DNA from: an uncultured Pseudoruegeria sp.
GTDB lineage: Bacteria; Pseudomonadota; Alphaproteobacteria; Rhodobacterales; Rhodobacteraceae
NCBI GenBank assembly: GCA_947498155.1
Contig: CANMJD010000005.1
Coordinates: forward strand, 124,001-188,000
DNA: 64,000 nt
Reading direction: 5' to 3'
Shown one piece after another: positions 16,792 to 26,024 of this stretch. How positions within the stretch are numbered: position 1 is the stretch's first letter; each line of letters begins with the position of its first letter. The translations under genes were made by a program, and so were the position numbers. Below the pieces are notes generated by a model that was given only the letters and a program-made list of their open reading frames with translations, was not told where the DNA came from and ran no database searches.

Positions 16792-19700
16792 TTGCGATTT
16801 ACACGACTGCGTTTGAACGGCTTCAAAAGCTTTGTCGATCCGACCGATCTGGTGATTGCGGACGGGCTGACAGGCGTGGTCGGGCCAAACGGCTGTGGCA
16901 AATCCAACCTGCTGGAAGCACTGCGCTGGGTCATGGGCGAAAACCGCCCGACCGCCATGCGTGGCGGCGGGATGGAGGATGTGATTTTTGCAGGTGCTGC
17001 CACTCGTCCGGCCCGCAATTTTGCCGAAGTCACCCTACAGTTGGACAATTCGGACCGCTTGGCACCGGCGGGGTTTAACGATCTGGACACGGTTGAAGTG
17101 GTACGCCGGATCACCCGCGATGCGGGGTCGGCCTATAAGGCCAACGCTAAGGATGTACGCGCCCGCGATATCAGCATGTTGTTTGCCGATGCCTCTACCG
17201 GGGCGCATTCGCAGGCGCTGGTGCGGCAGGGTCAAATTGCCGAACTGATCAACGCCAAACCCAAGGCGCGCCGCCGCATTCTGGAAGAGGCCGCCGGTAT
17301 TTCGGGTCTTTATCAGCGCCGCCATGAGGCAGAGTTGAAACTCAAGGGCACCGAAACCAATCTGGCGCGGGTTGAAGATGTCGTAGAGCAAATGGCCCAG
17401 CAGCTGGCTCAATTAGCCCGCCAGACCCGTCAGGCCCAACGTTATCGCAGCATCGGCGAAGACCTGCGCAAATCCGAAGGCTTGTTGTTGTATCGCCGCT
17501 GGAAAGAGGCCGAAGAGGCGCTGGTTGCTGCGCAGAACACACTTACGGAGCGCACCCGTCAGGCCGGTCAGGCCGAAAGCCTGTCGCGTGCAGCGGCCAA
17601 AAAACGCGAAGTTGCCGAGGCTGGTCTGCCTGCTCTGCGCGAGGAAGAGGCCATCGCAGCGGCGGTTCTGCAGCGGCTTCAGGTGCAGCGCGATACGTTG
17701 AACGACGAAGAAGCCCGCGCGGTTCAGACCATCGACACACTGACCCGCCGGATTGACCAACTGGTCCGTGACATGGCCCGCGAAGGGGAGTTGAACCGCG
17801 ACGCCGGTGAAACCATCGAAAGGCTGGAGTGGGAACAGGCACAGATCGGCAAAGCCTCGGGCGGGCAGAGCGACAAGCTGGCCGAAGCGTCGGATTCTGC
17901 GGCAGAGGCGGCCCAGATACTTCAGGACCGCGAGGCGGCCCTGAGCCAGCTGACCGAGGATGTGGCGCGGTTGGCAGCACGGCATCAGTCGGCCAATCGC
18001 CTGCTGGAGGATTCCCGCAAGACACTGGAGCGCAACGAAGCAGAAGCCGCCAAGGCCCAAGCTGCCATGGCGACGTCGCGGGCGGCTCTCGAAACTGCAA
18101 ATGACGCCTTTGACGGCGCAGAGGCCGCACAGGAAGAAGCCGCCGTGCTGTCCGAAGACGCTGATGCCGCCCTTGAAGAGGCCGATATTGCCCGCAATGA
18201 GGCCCAAGCCCGCGAGGCAGATGCCCGCGCGCAACGTTCCGAGGCCGAGGGCGAAGCCAATGCCCTGCGCGCCGAAGTGGCCGCTTTGGCGAAACTGGTG
18301 GATCGCGATACCGCCGAGGGCGGGCAGGTGCTGGACCGGATACGGGTAACATCGGGATATGAAAAAGCGCTAGGGGCGGCTTTGGCCGATGATCTGCGCG
18401 CGCCTGAAATCGCGGCGGATCGGGCGTCTGGTTGGGCCAGTCTGCCGGGTTATGCCCAGCCGCAGCTTTTGCCCGAAGGCATTGATGCACTGAGCAATCA
18501 CGTCACCGTGCCCGAAGTCCTTGCGCGCCGCATGGGCCAAATCGGGCTGATCGATGCTGCCGACGGCCCTGTGCGCCAGCAAGACCTGAAACCCGGACAA
18601 CGGCTGGTCAGCCTTGAGGGGGATCTCTGGCGCTGGGATGGATTTCGCGCCGGTGCCGAAGATGCGCCCAGTGCGGCAGCCCTGCGCTTGCAGCAGTTAA
18701 ACCGGCTGGTTGAATTGAAGCGCGACCTTGAAGAGGTCGCTGCCCGTGCCGATGGGGCGCGTCAGGCCCATGAATTGCTGACCGAAGAACTGCGCCGCCG
18801 CACCGCCGAAGACCAAGCCGCGCGGGATGCGCGCCGCAATGCGGATCGGGCGGTGGCGGATGCGGGGCGGGCGCTCTCCAAGGCCGAAGCGGATCGCAAT
18901 ATTGCCCAAGGCCGGTTGGAATCGCTTGATATGGCGGTGCGCCGCCACGAAGAAGAGGCGCTTGGTGCGCGCACCCGCTTGCAGGAAGCCGAAAGTGCCG
19001 CCGCCGATCTGGAAGATCTGGACGAGGCCCGCGCGCGGGTTGGCGATGTTAAGATGACGGTCGAAGCCGCGCGGATCACGATGATGGCGAAACGTTCGGC
19101 CCATGATGAATTGCGCCGCGAAGGCGAGGCGCGGGTCAAGCGCAGTCAGGAAATCACCAAGGAAATCAGCGGCTGGCGCCACCGGCTGGAAACCGCAGAA
19201 AAGCGGATTGCAGAGCTGGAAGAGCGTAAGCTGACCTCGGAAACCGAACTTGAAGAGGCCCAGGCCGCCCCCGAAGAGATCGCCATCCAACGCGAAGAAC
19301 TCGCCGAGGCGATTGCAGATGCCGACGCGCGCAAAGCCACGGCCAGTGATGCGCTGGTTGGGGCCGAAACTGCCCTGCGCGAAGCCCTCACCCATGAACG
19401 CGATGCCGAACGGCTGGCGGGGGAGGCCCGTGAATCCCGCGCCCGTGCCGAAGCGCAGTCGGATGCCGCCAAAGAGTCAGAGCGTGCCGCCAGCGACCGG
19501 ATTGGTGAAGAGATGGAAACCACGCCGCAGGCGCTGCTGGAAACGCTGGACACAAATCCCGACGAGATGCCCGCCTCAGAGAAAATCGAGGCCGAAGTGA
19601 ACCGGTTGAAACGTCAGCGCGATGCGTTGGGGGCGGTCAATCTGCGCGCCGAAGAAGATGCCCGCGAGATACAGGAAGAACACGACACTCTGGTCAAGGA

Positions 19701-20247
19701 AAAGAGCGACCTTGAAGAGGCAATCAAACGGTTGCGTAGCGGCATTTCCAGTCTCAATAAAGAAGGCCGCGAACGTCTGCTGACCGCCTTTGAGCAGGTT
19801 AACAGCAATTTCTCTTTATTGTTCACCCATCTGTTTGGCGGCGGTGAGGCCAAACTGGTGCTGGTGGAAAGCGATGATCCGCTGGACGCCGGCCTGGAAA
19901 TCATGTGCCAACCACCGGGCAAAAAGCTCTCGACCCTGTCTTTGTTGTCGGGCGGCGAGCAAACCCTGACGGCGATGGCGCTGATCTTTGCGGTGTTTCT
20001 GGCCAATCCGGCGCCGATCTGTGTGCTGGATGAGGTCGACGCGCCGCTCGATGACGCCAACGTCACGCGGTTCTGTGATCTGCTGGATGAAATGTGTCGC
20101 CGCACCGAGACCCGTTTTCTGATCATTACCCACCACGCGGTGACCATGGCGCGGATGGACCGGCTGTTCGGCGTAACCATGGGCGAGCAAGGCGTGAGCC
20201 AGTTGGTCAGCGTTGATCTGAAGAAGGCCGAACAGATGGTCGCGTGA
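16792..20247 (+). CDS. smc: chromosome segregation protein SMC
   Basis: SMC is the ATP-driven core of bacterial condensin, acting with ScpA and ScpB on the nucleoid. The 1151-residue protein has an N-terminal ATPase half with FKSFVDPTDLVI and Walker A GPNGCGKSN. Long Ala/Glu/Arg coiled-coil arms flank a hinge around residues 505-635, and the C-terminal half has the signature LSLLSGGEQTLTAMA and Walker B VLDEVDAPLDDAN. The start is a TTG at 16792, preceded by AGAGG; it gives MRFTRLRLNGFKSF, the family N terminus, and no ATG fits. An inverted repeat (CGTGATC/GATCACG, 20243-20269) spans the stop codon. Confidence 0.96.
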   Translation: MRFTRLRLNGFKSFVDPTDLVIADGLTGVVGPNGCGKSNLLEALRWVMGENRPTAMRGGGMEDVIFAGAATRPARNFAEVTLQLDNSDRLAPAGFNDLDTVEVVRRITRDAGSAYKANAKDVRARDISMLFADASTGAHSQALVRQGQIAELINAKPKARRRILEEAAGISGLYQRRHEAELKLKGTETNLARVEDVVEQMAQQLAQLARQTRQAQRYRSIGEDLRKSEGLLLYRRWKEAEEALVAAQNTLTERTRQAGQAESLSRAAAKKREVAEAGLPALREEEAIAAAVLQRLQVQRDTLNDEEARAVQTIDTLTRRIDQLVRDMAREGELNRDAGETIERLEWEQAQIGKASGGQSDKLAEASDSAAEAAQILQDREAALSQLTEDVARLAARHQSANRLLEDSRKTLERNEAEAAKAQAAMATSRAALETANDAFDGAEAAQEEAAVLSEDADAALEEADIARNEAQAREADARAQRSEAEGEANALRAEVAALAKLVDRDTAEGGQVLDRIRVTSGYEKALGAALADDLRAPEIAADRASGWASLPGYAQPQLLPEGIDALSNHVTVPEVLARRMGQIGLIDAADGPVRQQDLKPGQRLVSLEGDLWRWDGFRAGAEDAPSAAALRLQQLNRLVELKRDLEEVAARADGARQAHELLTEELRRRTAEDQAARDARRNADRAVADAGRALSKAEADRNIAQGRLESLDMAVRRHEEEALGARTRLQEAESAAADLEDLDEARARVGDVKMTVEAARITMMAKRSAHDELRREGEARVKRSQEITKEISGWRHRLETAEKRIAELEERKLTSETELEEAQAAPEEIAIQREELAEAIADADARKATASDALVGAETALREALTHERDAERLAGEARESRARAEAQSDAAKESERAASDRIGEEMETTPQALLETLDTNPDEMPASEKIEAEVNRLKRQRDALGAVNLRAEEDAREIQEEHDTLVKEKSDLEEAIKRLRSGISSLNKEGRERLLTAFEQVNSNFSLLFTHLFGGGEAKLVLVESDDPLDAGLEIMCQPPGKKLSTLSLLSGGEQTLTAMALIFAVFLANPAPICVLDEVDAPLDDANVTRFCDLLDEMCRRTETRFLIITHHAVTMARMDRLFGVTMGEQGVSQLVSVDLKKAEQMVA

Positions 20248-20312
20248 TCGTGAGCCGACGGTGATCACGAAACCCGCTAAGGTCTGGCTGACCGACAAAA
20301 AGGAGCCTTCTC

Positions 20313-20678
20313 TTGCGTTATCTTCTTGGATTTCTGGTGCTGACCAATATGGCCACCGCACAAACCGCCCTTGGGGTGCGGGATAGCGATACGCTGCTTG
20401 CCCCTGCGGCGCTGACCACTGTTCTATCGGGCAATATCGTGCGGTTTCACGATGGCGGTTTCGCAACATTCGGGCCGGACGGGCAATATGCTTATGCCTA
20501 TGACAGCGGTGATCAAATCTGGCGTGGCGTTTACGAAGTGCGGGAGGATTCACTGGTCTGTGTGGATTTTGACAACGGTTTTTCACGCTGCGACACCTAT
20601 ATCAAAGACGGCGAACGTCTGATCCTGATCACTGATTCAGGCGACCGATACCCGGCCAAATCCATCGATGCACAGTAG
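20313..20678 (+). CDS. small secreted protein of unknown function
   Basis: A 121-residue protein with an N-terminal signal peptide (MRYLLGFLVLTNMATAQT, cleavage probably after ATA). The mature part is rich in Asp, Gly and Tyr with two cysteines (VCVDFDN and SRCDTY) that could form a disulphide in the periplasm. The start is a TTG at 20313 with a perfect AGGAG 7 bases upstream; no ATG gives a signal peptide. It lies 65 bases after smc and may be read through from it. I do not recognise the family; the short beta-rich sequence resembles small periplasmic beta-sandwich proteins. Confidence 0.7.
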   Translation: MRYLLGFLVLTNMATAQTALGVRDSDTLLAPAALTTVLSGNIVRFHDGGFATFGPDGQYAYAYDSGDQIWRGVYEVREDSLVCVDFDNGFSRCDTYIKDGERLILITDSGDRYPAKSIDAQ

Positions 20679-20802
20679 AAATCCCGTCCCCGCGCCAGCT
20701 GAACCCCCGCCAGATGTGATTTTAGGATTGTCTGGTGGGATGGATCGGCTACTTTGGGGCGCAGTATTTGCCTTGTTAGATTAATCTGGAAAAGAGTTTA
20801 TT

Positions 20803-21603
20803 ATGCGCTCCATGCTGCAATCGCTTGTGTTGGCTTCAACCGTGGTTTTCGCCTCTCCTGTCTTTGCAATCAGCTGCGGCAACACCGGCAACGGCTTTAA
20901 CGCATGGAAGGCGGAATTTGCCCAGCTGGCCAAACAACAAGGGATCGGGCAGCGCGGACTGGATGCTTTGGCGCAGGCGCAATATGCCAGCCGGACGATT
21001 TCGGCGGACCGCAACCAGAAATCGTTCCGTTATAGTCTGCCCAAATTTATGGAAATCCGTGGGGCCAATACGATCATTGCCCAAGGGCGCAAACGCAAAG
21101 CCCGCAACCCGAATTTCTATGCCGCCCTCGAACGCCAATATGGCGTGCCTGCCGGGGTTTTGATTGCCATTCACGGGATGGAAACCGCCTTTGGTGGCTT
21201 TATGGGTGACAGTCAGGTGGTCTCGGCGATTGTGACTTTGACCTATGATTGCCGCCGGTCCGATTTTTTCCGCCCCCATGCGCTGGGCGCGCTGCAGTTG
21301 GTGGATCAGGGTTCGATCACAGTGAATACCAAAGGGGCCAAACATGGCGAATTGGGGCATACGCAATTCCTGCCCGGCAACGCGCTTAAATACGGTATCG
21401 ATGGCAATGGCGACGGGCGGGTGGATTTTTATGACATCAGCGATGCCATGGCCTCGACGGCCAATTTCCTGCGCCAAAAAGGCTGGCAACCGGGCAAAGG
21501 CTATCAGGAAGGTCAGCCGAATTTCAAAGTGATCGAACAGTGGAATGCGGCGACGGTCTATCAACAGGCGATTGCGATCATGGGGGCCAAGATCGACGGC
21601 TAA
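20803..21603 (+). CDS. lytic murein transglycosylase, MltB/SLT_2 family
   Basis: A 266-residue periplasmic peptidoglycan lyase. The N terminus is a signal peptide (MRSMLQSLVLASTVVFASPVFA) without a lipobox. The catalytic domain shows the family motif AIHGMETAFGGFMGD, whose Glu is catalytic, then the GHTQFLPGNALKYG segment. DGNGDGRVDFYDISDAMAS resembles the EF-hand-like calcium site of MltB/Slt35. It is a second transglycosylase beside the Slt at 255. Convergent with cobD, 6 bases between stops. Confidence 0.9.
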   Translation: MRSMLQSLVLASTVVFASPVFAISCGNTGNGFNAWKAEFAQLAKQQGIGQRGLDALAQAQYASRTISADRNQKSFRYSLPKFMEIRGANTIIAQGRKRKARNPNFYAALERQYGVPAGVLIAIHGMETAFGGFMGDSQVVSAIVTLTYDCRRSDFFRPHALGALQLVDQGSITVNTKGAKHGELGHTQFLPGNALKYGIDGNGDGRVDFYDISDAMASTANFLRQKGWQPGKGYQEGQPNFKVIEQWNAATVYQQAIAIMGAKIDG

Positions 21604-21609
21604 ACGGGG

Positions 21610-22527
21610 CTAGATCAGGCTCAGCATTAGGGTCAGGGCGGCAAATCCCGCCCACGCCCGCCAAAGTGCGGTGACGGTGGCATCTATCTCTGAAACACCA
21701 AGGTCGCGTTTGCCTGTACTGTTCACATAGGGAAAATCCTGCATTTGTCCGTCATAGCTGCGCGGCCCTGATAGCGCGACATCCAGTACCACGGCCATGG
21801 CGGCTTCGGGCCAGCCTGCATTGGGTGAGCGGTGCAGGGGGGCGTCTTTACGGATACGCGGCCAGATATCAAAACGCCCGTGACTCACAGCAATCAGCCC
21901 TGCGGTCAACCGCGCGGGTATCCAGTTCACCGCATCATCAATCCTTGCCGCGGCCCAGCCGAAATCTTGATGGCGCGGGGTTTTATAGCCGATCATGCTG
22001 TCGGCGGTATTGATCACCTTATAGACCAGCAAGCCCGGCAGGCCAAAAAGCAGGAACCAGAAGGCCGGTGCAATCACCCCGTCTGATAGGTTTTCAGCCG
22101 CACTTTCGATGGCGGCGCGGGCGACGGCAGGTTCATCCATCGTGCTTGTGTCCCGCCCGACGATCATCGCCACAGAGGCGCGGCCGTTGCCTAACGAAAT
22201 CCTTAACCCGTCCGCCACCGCGCGCACATGATCCACAAGGCTGCGCTGGGCCAGTAGGATCGCGGTCAGGGTGATTTCGATCAGGCCAAAATCAGGCAAT
22301 GCACTCAGGGCTTTGCCGGTCCCCCATGCCGCCAGACAAAGCCCCAGAATACAGAGCACACCATTTAGACGCCGGTTGTCGCCTTTGTTGAACCCTGTAT
22401 CCAACGCGGCAATGAGACGTCCCATCAACACCGCCGGATGGGGCAGACGCGACCAGAGCCAGTCGGGCTCTCCAAAGAGGGCATCCAGTAGAAGGGCCAG
22501 CAGCAAGATCCAGGCGTGCTCGATCAC
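21610..22527 (-). CDS. cobD: adenosylcobinamide-phosphate synthase
   Basis: CobD (CbiB in the Salmonella naming) attaches aminopropanol or its phosphate to adenosylcobyric acid, in the inner membrane. The 305-residue protein has several hydrophobic helices and the family motifs LLLDALFGEPDWLWSRLPHP, RASVAMIVGRDTSTMDEP and ESAAENLSDGVIAPAFWF. A GTG at 22527 is chosen because it overlaps the cobC stop as GTGA and starts directly at the first membrane helix; a longer start would add residues read from inside cobC. Coupled with DUF1636 and cobC upstream. Confidence 0.94.
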   Translation of the reverse strand: MIEHAWILLLALLLDALFGEPDWLWSRLPHPAVLMGRLIAALDTGFNKGDNRRLNGVLCILGLCLAAWGTGKALSALPDFGLIEITLTAILLAQRSLVDHVRAVADGLRISLGNGRASVAMIVGRDTSTMDEPAVARAAIESAAENLSDGVIAPAFWFLLFGLPGLLVYKVINTADSMIGYKTPRHQDFGWAAARIDDAVNWIPARLTAGLIAVSHGRFDIWPRIRKDAPLHRSPNAGWPEAAMAVVLDVALSGPRSYDGQMQDFPYVNSTGKRDLGVSEIDATVTALWRAWAGFAALTLMLSLI

Positions 22528-23465
22528 AGGGCGGCCTCTTGCTGCGCCCAACGGTCCGGTGCGGGCAGTCCAAGGCGAATCCAGTTGCGGGAATAGGGGA
22601 AAATCCGGCTCCAGACGTGATGCTGGGCCAGCCGATGCTGCAGGGCGGCGGCATCGGCAACGTGATACAGTCGGAACAGGGGCGTGCCGCCAACAAGTTT
22701 AGCTTCTGTTGTTGTCATCAAAGCATCCAGTCGCGCAGCATCCTGCGTCAGGCGCTGCCGCGTTTTCTGTGCCCATGCAACATCTCGCAGCGCCGTGGTG
22801 CCGATCTCCAAAGCTGGACCGGAAACCTGCCACGGCCCCAAGGCGCTACGCAAAGGGTCGATTAGCGCGGGTGCACCGATGGCAAAACCCAAGCGCAGAC
22901 CGGCCAATCCCCAGAATTTGCCAAAGCTTTTCAGCACAATGGTGTTCCCGTCGGTGACGCGGTCGATATGGCTGGCGTCTGGGGTGATGTCGCAAAAGCT
23001 TTCGTCAATGATGGTCAAGGCCGGAGCGCCCTGCGCAAGGTCTGCAGCCTGCCACAGGCGTCCGTCCGGATTGTTGGGATGCACCGCAACGCGGACCGCA
23101 CCGCCTACGGTGCTGGTCTGCCAGCCTGCGGCCTCAAAGGCGGCAGCATGTTCGTTATAGGTCGGTGTCTGGATTTCAACGGCACCGACGGGCCGCACCA
23201 TCGGCAGCCGTGCGATCAGGGCCGAGGCACCGGGGGCGGCGAGCACAGCGGCCTTAGGTGGGATGTTCCAGAACTGCCTTGCGGCGGTTTCCAACGCATC
23301 AAAAGCCCCCTGATCCGGCAGGGCAGTCCAGGCATCCTGTGCAAAACGCCCCACGGGATAGGGCAGCGGATTGATACCGGTGGACAGGTCCAGCCAGCCA
23401 GTCCGCGTACCGCCATATTCCGCGATTGCGGCATCGATGCCCCCGCCGTGGTCGCGTGTGTTCAT
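22524..23465 (-). CDS. cobC: threonine-phosphate decarboxylase-like aminotransferase CobC
   Basis: A 313-residue fold-type I PLP protein of the CobC/CobD(Salmonella) class, which makes aminopropanol phosphate from threonine phosphate for the nucleotide loop of B12. It starts MNTRDHGGGIDAA and carries DLSTGINPLPYP. The PLP-lysine region is LKSFGKFWGLAGLRLGFA, and VHPNNPDGRLW and IDESFCD are the aspartate and asparagine contacts. The frame upstream is open, but the ATG at 23465 overlaps the DUF1636 stop as ATGA and gives the family N terminus. Naming differs between pathways: this is Pseudomonas denitrificans CobC. Confidence 0.93.
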   Translation of the reverse strand: MNTRDHGGGIDAAIAEYGGTRTGWLDLSTGINPLPYPVGRFAQDAWTALPDQGAFDALETAARQFWNIPPKAAVLAAPGASALIARLPMVRPVGAVEIQTPTYNEHAAAFEAAGWQTSTVGGAVRVAVHPNNPDGRLWQAADLAQGAPALTIIDESFCDITPDASHIDRVTDGNTIVLKSFGKFWGLAGLRLGFAIGAPALIDPLRSALGPWQVSGPALEIGTTALRDVAWAQKTRQRLTQDAARLDALMTTTEAKLVGGTPLFRLYHVADAAALQHRLAQHHVWSRIFPYSRNWIRLGLPAPDRWAQQEAAL

Positions 23466-23836
23466 TCGGCGTCTGGCAGCGGCGGGTGGCGGGTCACAAA
23501 ATGGCCCTTGATGGCTTGCGGCCATTGGCGGTAGGGCACCTGACCGGTTTCGCTCTCGGCATGGAGCGTAGCATAGTCAACCACCGCCTGAGCGGCCTCG
23601 GCATCGGGGGTGAAATCGCCAAGCGTATAGTTCAGCTTAGCACTCCCCTGAATGGCCACATTGCAGGACCGCACGCAGCCCATCAGGCAGGAAACCCGCC
23701 GCGTTTTAACCGCTTCACTGCCGGCAGCGGCGGTCTCGATCAGCGTGGCAAAGCTTTCCCCGTCAGTCAGCGGCTGGGTTTCTGCATCCCAGCCATCCCG
23801 CTTACAGGTGTCGCAAATCGTAATCCATGTGGTCAT
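23462..23836 (-). CDS. DUF1636 protein, ferredoxin-like metal-binding
   Basis: A 124-residue soluble protein. The Cys pattern ICDTCKRDGW near the N terminus and RVSCLMGCVRSCNVAIQ in the middle gives five cysteines arranged like a thioredoxin-fold 2Fe-2S ferredoxin, as noted for DUF1636. It is the first gene of DUF1636-cobC-cobD, joined to cobC by an ATGA overlap, and from memory this family commonly sits among cobalamin genes. That suggests an electron-transfer or cobalt-handling role, but none has been shown to my knowledge. Its 112-base upstream gap shows no B12 box. Confidence 0.85.
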   Translation of the reverse strand: MTTWITICDTCKRDGWDAETQPLTDGESFATLIETAAAGSEAVKTRRVSCLMGCVRSCNVAIQGSAKLNYTLGDFTPDAEAAQAVVDYATLHAESETGQVPYRQWPQAIKGHFVTRHPPLPDAE

Positions 23837-23948
23837 GGGGGCCTCTTTTCTAAGTCGATGCCTTTTGAAAACGATTCCCCGCAGCGGCGCAACCCGTCAT
23901 CACGACGGATTACGCTTCAAGGACGACTGATTGGGAGCAGGAGGGGGC

Positions 23949-24923
23949 CTAGCCGCGCCCGTGCGGGGCGTCAAAATCAAGGATCGGGTTGATCGGGATA
24001 ATCCGGTGCGGATTCACACTCTCATGGCTATAGTGATAGTGGCGCACGATGTGATCAAAATTCACGGTCTCTTTGACGCCGGGGATTTGATACAGCTCGC
24101 GCGTATAGCCCCAAAGGTTAGGGTAATCGATGATCCGGCGGCGGTTACATTTGAAATGCAGATGATAGACCGGATCAAAACGCAACAGCGTTGGTAAAAG
24201 CCGCCAATCCGCCTCGGTGAGACGATCACCCATCAGATAGCGGTTCCGTGACAGGCGGTCTTCGATCCAGTCCAAGGTGTCAAACAGTTGCCCGACGGCC
24301 TCGTCATAGGCTGCTTGGGAGGTGGCAAAGCCCGATTTATAGACGCCGTTATTCACGTCGGAATAGATACGGGCGTTGACCGGTTCGATAGCGTCGCGCA
24401 AATCCTGCGGCCAGTAATCATCGGTATTGCCGGTCAGATCATTAAACGCCGTATTAAACATACGAATAATTTCAGAGCTTTCGTTGCTGACGATGGTTTC
24501 GCGCTGTTTATCCCAGAGGATCGGCACCGTTACGCGGCCGGACACCTCTGGATCGGCCTTGACGTATATATCGCGCAGGAATGGCTTGCCGTATAGCGTA
24601 TCACCCGTTGCACCGGGGTAATCGTCCTGCAGGCTCCAGCCGTCGTCCAGCATATCCGGATGCACCACAGAGACAGAGATGTGATCGTTCAGACCCTTCA
24701 GGGCCCGGAAAATCAAGGTGCGATGCGCCCAGGGGCAGGCATAGGAAACATATAGATGATAGCGCCCGCTTTCGGCAGAAAACCCGCCCTCGCCAGTAGG
24801 ACCGGCACGGCCATCCGCCGTAATCCAGTTGCGAAAACCGGCGGTAGAGCGTTTGAATTTCCCACCTGTTTTCTTGGTGTCATACCAAGTGTTTTCCCAT
24901 TCGCCGTTTACCAACTGACCCAT
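23949..24923 (-). CDS. glutathionyl-hydroquinone reductase (omega-type glutathione transferase)
   Basis: A 324-residue cytosolic enzyme of the YqjG/ECM4 family, which reduces glutathionyl-hydroquinones with glutathione. The catalytic-Cys motif YVSYACPWAHRTLIF lies near residue 60; the thioredoxin-like domain continues to VPILWDKQRETIVSNESSEIIRM, which includes the cis-Pro and the glutathione-contact ESS. The helical C-terminal domain ends with NPHRIIPINP. Length and motifs are complete. It stands between the cobC-cobD group and the DedA pair and is probably monocistronic. Confidence 0.93.
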   Translation of the reverse strand: MGQLVNGEWENTWYDTKKTGGKFKRSTAGFRNWITADGRAGPTGEGGFSAESGRYHLYVSYACPWAHRTLIFRALKGLNDHISVSVVHPDMLDDGWSLQDDYPGATGDTLYGKPFLRDIYVKADPEVSGRVTVPILWDKQRETIVSNESSEIIRMFNTAFNDLTGNTDDYWPQDLRDAIEPVNARIYSDVNNGVYKSGFATSQAAYDEAVGQLFDTLDWIEDRLSRNRYLMGDRLTEADWRLLPTLLRFDPVYHLHFKCNRRRIIDYPNLWGYTRELYQIPGVKETVNFDHIVRHYHYSHESVNPHRIIPINPILDFDAPHGRG

Positions 24924-25026
24924 TGAACCGCGCCTCCTTCATTTTCATTTCTGAACCAGACATAATCCAGCCGCGTACAAATCATACCCTGCATCACAGC
25001 GCATAAGCCCTGCGTAAATGCGCGCC

Positions 25027-25674
25027 CTAGCCGCGCCGCCGCCGTTGACGGACCCGCGCACGGGCTTTGATCCGGGCTTGAATGGAGAATTTTTTCCAGC
25101 GTTTGCGCAGTAAATATAGCGCCGCCAGAAAAATAAAACCCGCCAGCACCACCCCGAGGAAATCCCCAAGGATGGTTGCGACCTGTTCCAGATTTTCAGC
25201 AAAAGCATAGCCGATCAGAACGTATGCGCCACTCCAGATCAGGGCACCGGGCACAGCCGATGCCGCATAGCGCCGAAAGGCAAGCCCGCCCGCTCCGCAC
25301 AGATAGGTAACATAGGCGCAGGTCGGGCTCAGCACCGTATGGCTGAGCAATACCGCAATTCCGCCACGAGCCTGTAGCAGGGCTTCGCTGCGCCGGATCA
25401 GCGGCGCGCTGCGTTTGGAGCGCCGCAACCGTACCAGCAGCGGGCCACCGATGTGATGGCCAAGCGTAAAGGCCAGCATATCCCCTAGCACAAAGGCGCT
25501 AAACACCGTGATCAGCACAGACCAGAGCGTCAAATCCCCGACAGAGGCAAAACCGCCTGCCGCCAGCACCATAAAAAACGCCGGCAATGGCACAGCCAGA
25601 CAGGCCAGTGTCACAACAATGAAAATTACCCACAGGCCATATTGAGGCACAAGCGCCAGCAATGTGTCGATCAT
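25027..25674 (-). CDS. DedA-family membrane protein
   Basis: A 215-residue inner-membrane protein of the DedA (SNARE-associated/VTT) family, implicated in lipid carrier flipping and membrane homeostasis. Several hydrophobic helices flank a cytosolic loop; LAVPLPAFFMVLAAGGFA and LSHTVLSPTCAYVTYLCGAGGLAFRRY match the family, with an unusual SPTCAY in place of the more common F/GR-x-x-P. The C terminus is very basic (RARVRQRRRRG). The ATG at 25674 overlaps the upstream small-protein stop as ATGA. It differs enough from the type members that activity is uncertain. Confidence 0.8.
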   Translation of the reverse strand: MIDTLLALVPQYGLWVIFIVVTLACLAVPLPAFFMVLAAGGFASVGDLTLWSVLITVFSAFVLGDMLAFTLGHHIGGPLLVRLRRSKRSAPLIRRSEALLQARGGIAVLLSHTVLSPTCAYVTYLCGAGGLAFRRYAASAVPGALIWSGAYVLIGYAFAENLEQVATILGDFLGVVLAGFIFLAALYLLRKRWKKFSIQARIKARARVRQRRRRG

Positions 25675-26024
25675 TTATTGCCCTGCCGGTAGGTCTCTGC
25701 GGTCTCGCGGATCAGGGCGGTCAGTTCGGGCAGGGTCATCCCGAGATCGGCAGCAATATCTTTCAAGGTTTTGGGGCGGTGGCTCTCGGGGTCAAGCTGC
25801 AGGGTCTCCAGTACCAGCGGGCGCGGAAGGCCGTAGGTTTTAACGATATAGCGCGGTGTCATCCAGCCGCGCAGCTCAACGTCTACATGCTCGGGATCGT
25901 GGAACCAGACAAACTGAAGCAGCGCATGGATGATAAACCATGCCGCAATAATCGCCGCCCCCAAGAGCACACTGAGCAACATCCAGTTCTGTCGCAAGAA
26001 TTTCTGCACACGCGGGGAAGGCAT
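25671..26024 (-). CDS. membrane-anchored small protein coupled to DedA
   Basis: A 117-residue protein with one N-terminal membrane helix (about residues 14-38) and a cytosolic or periplasmic tail. The tail ends with a helix-turn-helix-like stretch PKTLKDIAADLGMTLPELTAL. The start at 26024 (MPSPRVQKFLRQNW) is preferred for its GAAGAG ribosome-binding site; an in-frame ATG at 26057 lacks one. It overlaps the DedA gene by ATGA, so the two products are probably made together. I do not recognise a named family. GLPRPLVLETLQLDP is the most distinctive segment. Confidence 0.7.
   Translation of the reverse strand: MPSPRVQKFLRQNWMLLSVLLGAAIIAAWFIIHALLQFVWFHDPEHVDVELRGWMTPRYIVKTYGLPRPLVLETLQLDPESHRPKTLKDIAADLGMTLPELTALIRETAETYRQGNK

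Noticed and set aside
23837-23948. A cobalamin riboswitch before DUF1636-cobC-cobD
   Set aside because: The gap is only 112 bases and lacks the conserved blocks.
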